NCBI RefSeq assembly: GCF_927798215.1
Contig: NZ_CAKMMW010000002.1
Location: 372,001-436,000, forward strand
DNA: 64,000 bases
DNA from: Paenibacillus_E allorhizoplanae
GTDB taxonomy: Bacteria > Bacillota > Bacilli > Paenibacillales > NBRC-103111
Direction of reading: 5' to 3'
Shown here: positions 61,624 through 64,000 of the stretch, piece by piece
Position numbering within the stretch: position 1 is the first letter of the stretch
Layout: every line of letters starts with the position of its first letter
The notes under the pieces: generated by a model
What the model saw: only the letters and a program-made list of their open reading frames with translations
Databases searched by the model: none
Told to the model about the DNA's origin: nothing
Translations under genes and position numbers: made by a program

Positions 61624-62874
61624 TCACAGTAATCCCTTGTCTTCCATATGTTGGATAGCAGTTAGTACACCTAACTTGCAATGTGAGTAGGTCAAACCGC
61701 CTTGCATATAAGCGATAAAAGGTTCACGAATCGGAGCATCCGCTGACAGCTCTAAGCTGCCACCTTGAATGAACGTCCCTGCTGCCATGATAACAGGATG
61801 CTCATACCCAGGCATGTCCCAAGGCTCGGGTACGACATGCGAATCGACAGCAGACGCCTTTTGAATGCCTTGCACGAAAGTAATCAAATGTTCCGCTGAT
61901 GTGAAGCGGATCGCTTGAATCAAGTCCGTCCGCTGCACATCCCAGCGCGGTGAGCTGACAAAGCCGAGGTCTTCGAATATCGCTGCCGCGAAGACCGAGC
62001 CCTTGACGGCTTGCCCCACCAAATGCGGGGCAAGGAATAGCCCTTGAAACATGGCTCGCGTCGCGCCGAGCATGGCTCCGACCTCGCCCCCAATGCCGGG
62101 GGCGGTCAATCTGTACGCGGCGAGCTCCACGAGGTCGCGTCGCCCGGCGATATAGCCGCCCGAAGGGGCGATGCCGCCGCCGGGGTTTTTGATCAGCGAG
62201 CCGGCCATCAGATCGACGCCAACCTGCGTCGGCTCCTGCGGCTCAGTGAATTCACCATAGCAATTGTCCACGAAGACAATGAGCTCTGGGTTGATCTCTT
62301 TGACAAAGCGGACCATTTCGCCGATTTGTTCGACCGTGAACGACGGCCGCCAAGAGTAGCCGCGGGAACGCTGGATGCCGATCACCTTCGTGTTCGGCTG
62401 AATGGCTGCCGTGATTGCCGGCCAATCTGGCGAGCCGTCTTCCAGAAGCGCGACTTCACCATAGCCGATGCCGAAGTCTTGCAGGGAGCCCGTGCCGTCG
62501 CCAGGTTTACCAATGACCTTGTGCAACGTATCATAGGGCTTACCTGTGATGTAAAGTAGATGTTCGCCAGGACGCAAAACACCGAACAAAGCCGTACCTA
62601 TCGTATGTGTCCCCGATACAAAGTGTGGCCGAACCAGTGCTGCTTCTGCCCCCATAGCATCGGCATAGACTAGATCAAGCACTTCTCTGCCTCGATCATT
62701 GTAGCCATAACCCGTCGAAGAAGCAAAATGATAATCACTTACTTTATGTGTTTGGAAAGCACGTATAACTTTCCATTGATTTAGATCGATCGTTTTCTCA
62801 ATTTGACGAAAAGCGCTCTCTACACGCTGCTCCGCTCTTTCCATTCTGGCAATAACTTTTTCCCCGAAATGCAT
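61624..62874 (-). CDS. YnbB-like PLP-dependent methionine-gamma-lyase-family protein
   Basis: 416 aa, cystathionine/methionine gamma-lyase-like fold, often named aluminium resistance protein. VDNCYGEF followed by MAGSLIKNPGGGIAPSGGYIAG holds the PLP Lys in a Gly-rich setting. Substrate unknown. ATG at 62874 follows GAGAG; the gene begins right after hflX. The order hflX-ynbB-glnR-glnA is as in B. subtilis. Positions around 61960-62480 are unusually G+C rich. Confidence 0.9.
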   Translation of the reverse strand: MHFGEKVIARMERAEQRVESAFRQIEKTIDLNQWKVIRAFQTHKVSDYHFASSTGYGYNDRGREVLDLVYADAMGAEAALVRPHFVSGTHTIGTALFGVLRPGEHLLYITGKPYDTLHKVIGKPGDGTGSLQDFGIGYGEVALLEDGSPDWPAITAAIQPNTKVIGIQRSRGYSWRPSFTVEQIGEMVRFVKEINPELIVFVDNCYGEFTEPQEPTQVGVDLMAGSLIKNPGGGIAPSGGYIAGRRDLVELAAYRLTAPGIGGEVGAMLGATRAMFQGLFLAPHLVGQAVKGSVFAAAIFEDLGFVSSPRWDVQRTDLIQAIRFTSAEHLITFVQGIQKASAVDSHVVPEPWDMPGYEHPVIMAAGTFIQGGSLELSADAPIREPFIAYMQGGLTYSHCKLGVLTAIQHMEDKGLL

Positions 62875-62875
62875 C

Positions 62876-64000
62876 TTAGTTGCTCTCTCCCTCGTTCTCA
62901 TCCTGCTCTGGCTTCGCTGAAGACTGATCGTATTCTACAAGCAAATAGGCCTGTTTCACATAATCTTCCTTGTTCACACGAACCTTGAAGATCATGTCTT
63001 CCCCATCCACATCGGTCTCAAGCACCTCACCAATACGATACATGAGGGCAATGATATCCCCTTTATTGGCTGGAATGCGGAATTCTTTGCTATCGCCCAT
63101 CAGCTTATCTTCAATCGTAATACGAAGACGTTCTAAATCCTCAGGTGTGTAAGCACTCACCTTCATGAACTCACCTTGGTCAGACAGCAATTCCCGCTCT
63201 TCTTTTGAGATAAGATCAATTTTGTTGAAGACAGTGATCTGTTCCTTCTGATGGGCGCCTAGCTGCTCTAGTACCTCTCCAACAACACGCATTTGCTCGC
63301 CCCGCATATCTGTGGAACTATCCACCACATGCAGAATCAAATCTGCCTCATTCGCCTCTTCTAACGTGGCACGGAACGAAGCAACTAGATCATGGGGTAG
63401 ATTTTGAATAAAGCCTACTGTATCTGTGAGGACGATTTCCTTGCCGCTTGGCAATATCATTGTCCGTGACGTCGGATCTAACGTAGCGAAAAGTTGGTTC
63501 TCAATATAGACGTCTGCTTGTGTTAATTGTTTCAATAACGTGGACTTCCCTGCATTGGTATACCCAACTAACGCAACTTGAAAAACACCACTTTTCTTAC
63601 GACGTTCCCGATGCAAAGTACGATGACGCACAACTTCTTCCAGCTGCGCTTTCAGTTCATCAATACGTCCGCGGATATGTCGACGATCCGTTTCCAGCTT
63701 CGATTCCCCTGGTCCTCTTGTCCCGATGCCTCCACCCAAACGCGACAAGTTTTTGCCTTGCCCTGACAGTCTAGGTAGGAGATAGCTTAGCTGCGCTAAT
63801 TCAACCTGGATAATGCCTTCACGTGTTTTGGCACGCTGTGCGAAAATATCCAAAATGAGCTGAGTACGATCGATAATTTTCACATCAAGTGCTGCTTCCA
63901 AGTTACGAACCTGCGCACCTGACAATTCCTGATCGAAGATCGCCGTATTCCCACCAAGCTCTTCCAACATCAGCTTTAACTCTTCGACTTTCCCTTTCCC
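62876..64000 (-). CDS. hflX: GTPase HflX (N-terminus cut by window edge)
   Basis: At least 374 codons open to the right edge. GKGKVEEL, the LGGGIGTRGPGESKLETDRR glycine-rich linker, GYTNAGKST (G1), DTVGFIQNLP (G3) and NKID (G4) are visible; a charged C-terminal tail follows. HflX splits stalled or hibernating 70S ribosomes. The first tens of residues lie outside the window. Stop abuts the ynbB-like start. Confidence 0.95.
   Translation of the reverse strand, partial: GKGKVEELKLMLEELGGNTAIFDQELSGAQVRNLEAALDVKIIDRTQLILDIFAQRAKTREGIIQVELAQLSYLLPRLSGQGKNLSRLGGGIGTRGPGESKLETDRRHIRGRIDELKAQLEEVVRHRTLHRERRKKSGVFQVALVGYTNAGKSTLLKQLTQADVYIENQLFATLDPTSRTMILPSGKEIVLTDTVGFIQNLPHDLVASFRATLEEANEADLILHVVDSSTDMRGEQMRVVGEVLEQLGAHQKEQITVFNKIDLISKEERELLSDQGEFMKVSAYTPEDLERLRITIEDKLMGDSKEFRIPANKGDIIALMYRIGEVLETDVDGEDMIFKVRVNKEDYVKQAYLLVEYDQSSAKPEQDENEGESN

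Noticed and set aside
62044..62559. 171-codon plus-strand frame opposite the ynbB-like gene
   Set aside because: Also in a G+C-rich patch and fully antisense to a conserved PLP enzyme; no start signal.
1..64000. CRISPR arrays, tRNA/rRNA genes, insertion sequences or prophage genes
   Set aside because: No regular spaced repeats, cloverleaf-like sequences, transposase or phage motifs were recognised on either strand.

Overview
The window looks like a chromosomal segment of a low-to-moderate GC, endospore-forming Firmicute, most likely Paenibacillus or a close relative. The evidence is gene content and order: hflX-ynbB-glnR-glnA, lexA divergent from a yneA-like LysM gene and an ynzC-like DUF896 gene, kapB, the mrfA/mrfB (yprA/yprB) pair, several ABC-F ATPases, S-layer homology domains, and strong AGGAGG-type ribosome sites with frequent GTG/TTG starts. 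I see no rRNA, tRNA, CRISPR array, insertion sequence or phage module. Nearly all genes are on the minus strand.

Layout, left to right. 1-3.1 kb: the end of a Gfo/Idh/MocA oxidoreductase running off the left edge, KapB, a thioredoxin-like protein and small conserved proteins. 3.1-9.9 kb: three ABC-F ATPases interleaved with an M42 aminopeptidase and a Dabb protein. 9.9-20.5 kb: a Tad (type IVc) pilus operon, transcribed from about 20.5 kb leftwards: a 31-residue membrane peptide, TadZ, TadA, TadB, TadC, a Flp-like pilin, TadE/TadG-like pseudopilins, a TadV prepilin peptidase and an FHA protein. 20.5-25.6 kb: thioesterase, TspO, a Ser/Thr kinase fused to a degenerate P-loop domain, an RlmM-like methyltransferase, an ABC ATPase and a cREC protein. 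25.6-31.4 kb: DNA repair (endonuclease IV, Fpg/Nei glycosylase, MrfB, MrfA). 32.1-44.1 kb: a complete type IVa-like pilus locus (pilB-T-C-A-D-M-N-O, a stalk-domain protein and two minor pilins), with a convergent pilin-like giant protein at its end. 44.1-50.5 kb: a YdjM-type membrane protein, a lipid acyltransferase pair that resembles aminolipid (ornithine-lipid type) synthesis, and an SLH-anchored cell-surface protein. 50.6-56.7 kb: RNase Z, MetH, acireductone dioxygenase and a HAD hydrolase. 56.7-64 kb: the SOS hub lexA/yneA, an M29 aminopeptidase, and the nitrogen-control group glnA-glnR-ynbB-hflX running off the right edge.

Points most worth a second look: (1) three promoters (lexA, yneA, mrfA) share one geometry, a LexA-type box inside a 17-bp -35/-10 spacer, which suggests that mrfAB belongs to the SOS regulon here; (2) the tad and pil operons each have a plausible promoter followed by an intrinsic terminator before the first gene, suggesting conditional read-through; (3) an OlsB-like N-acyltransferase is paired with an LpxL-like acyltransferase whose HX4D/E motif ends in Phe; (4) a kinase with a pseudo-P-loop tail lies near a Tad operon that ends in an FHA gene; (5) a 499-residue pilin-like protein with a low-complexity solenoid-like body sits beside the type IV pilus operon. 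All functional statements come from reading the sequence and remembered family knowledge; no search was run.
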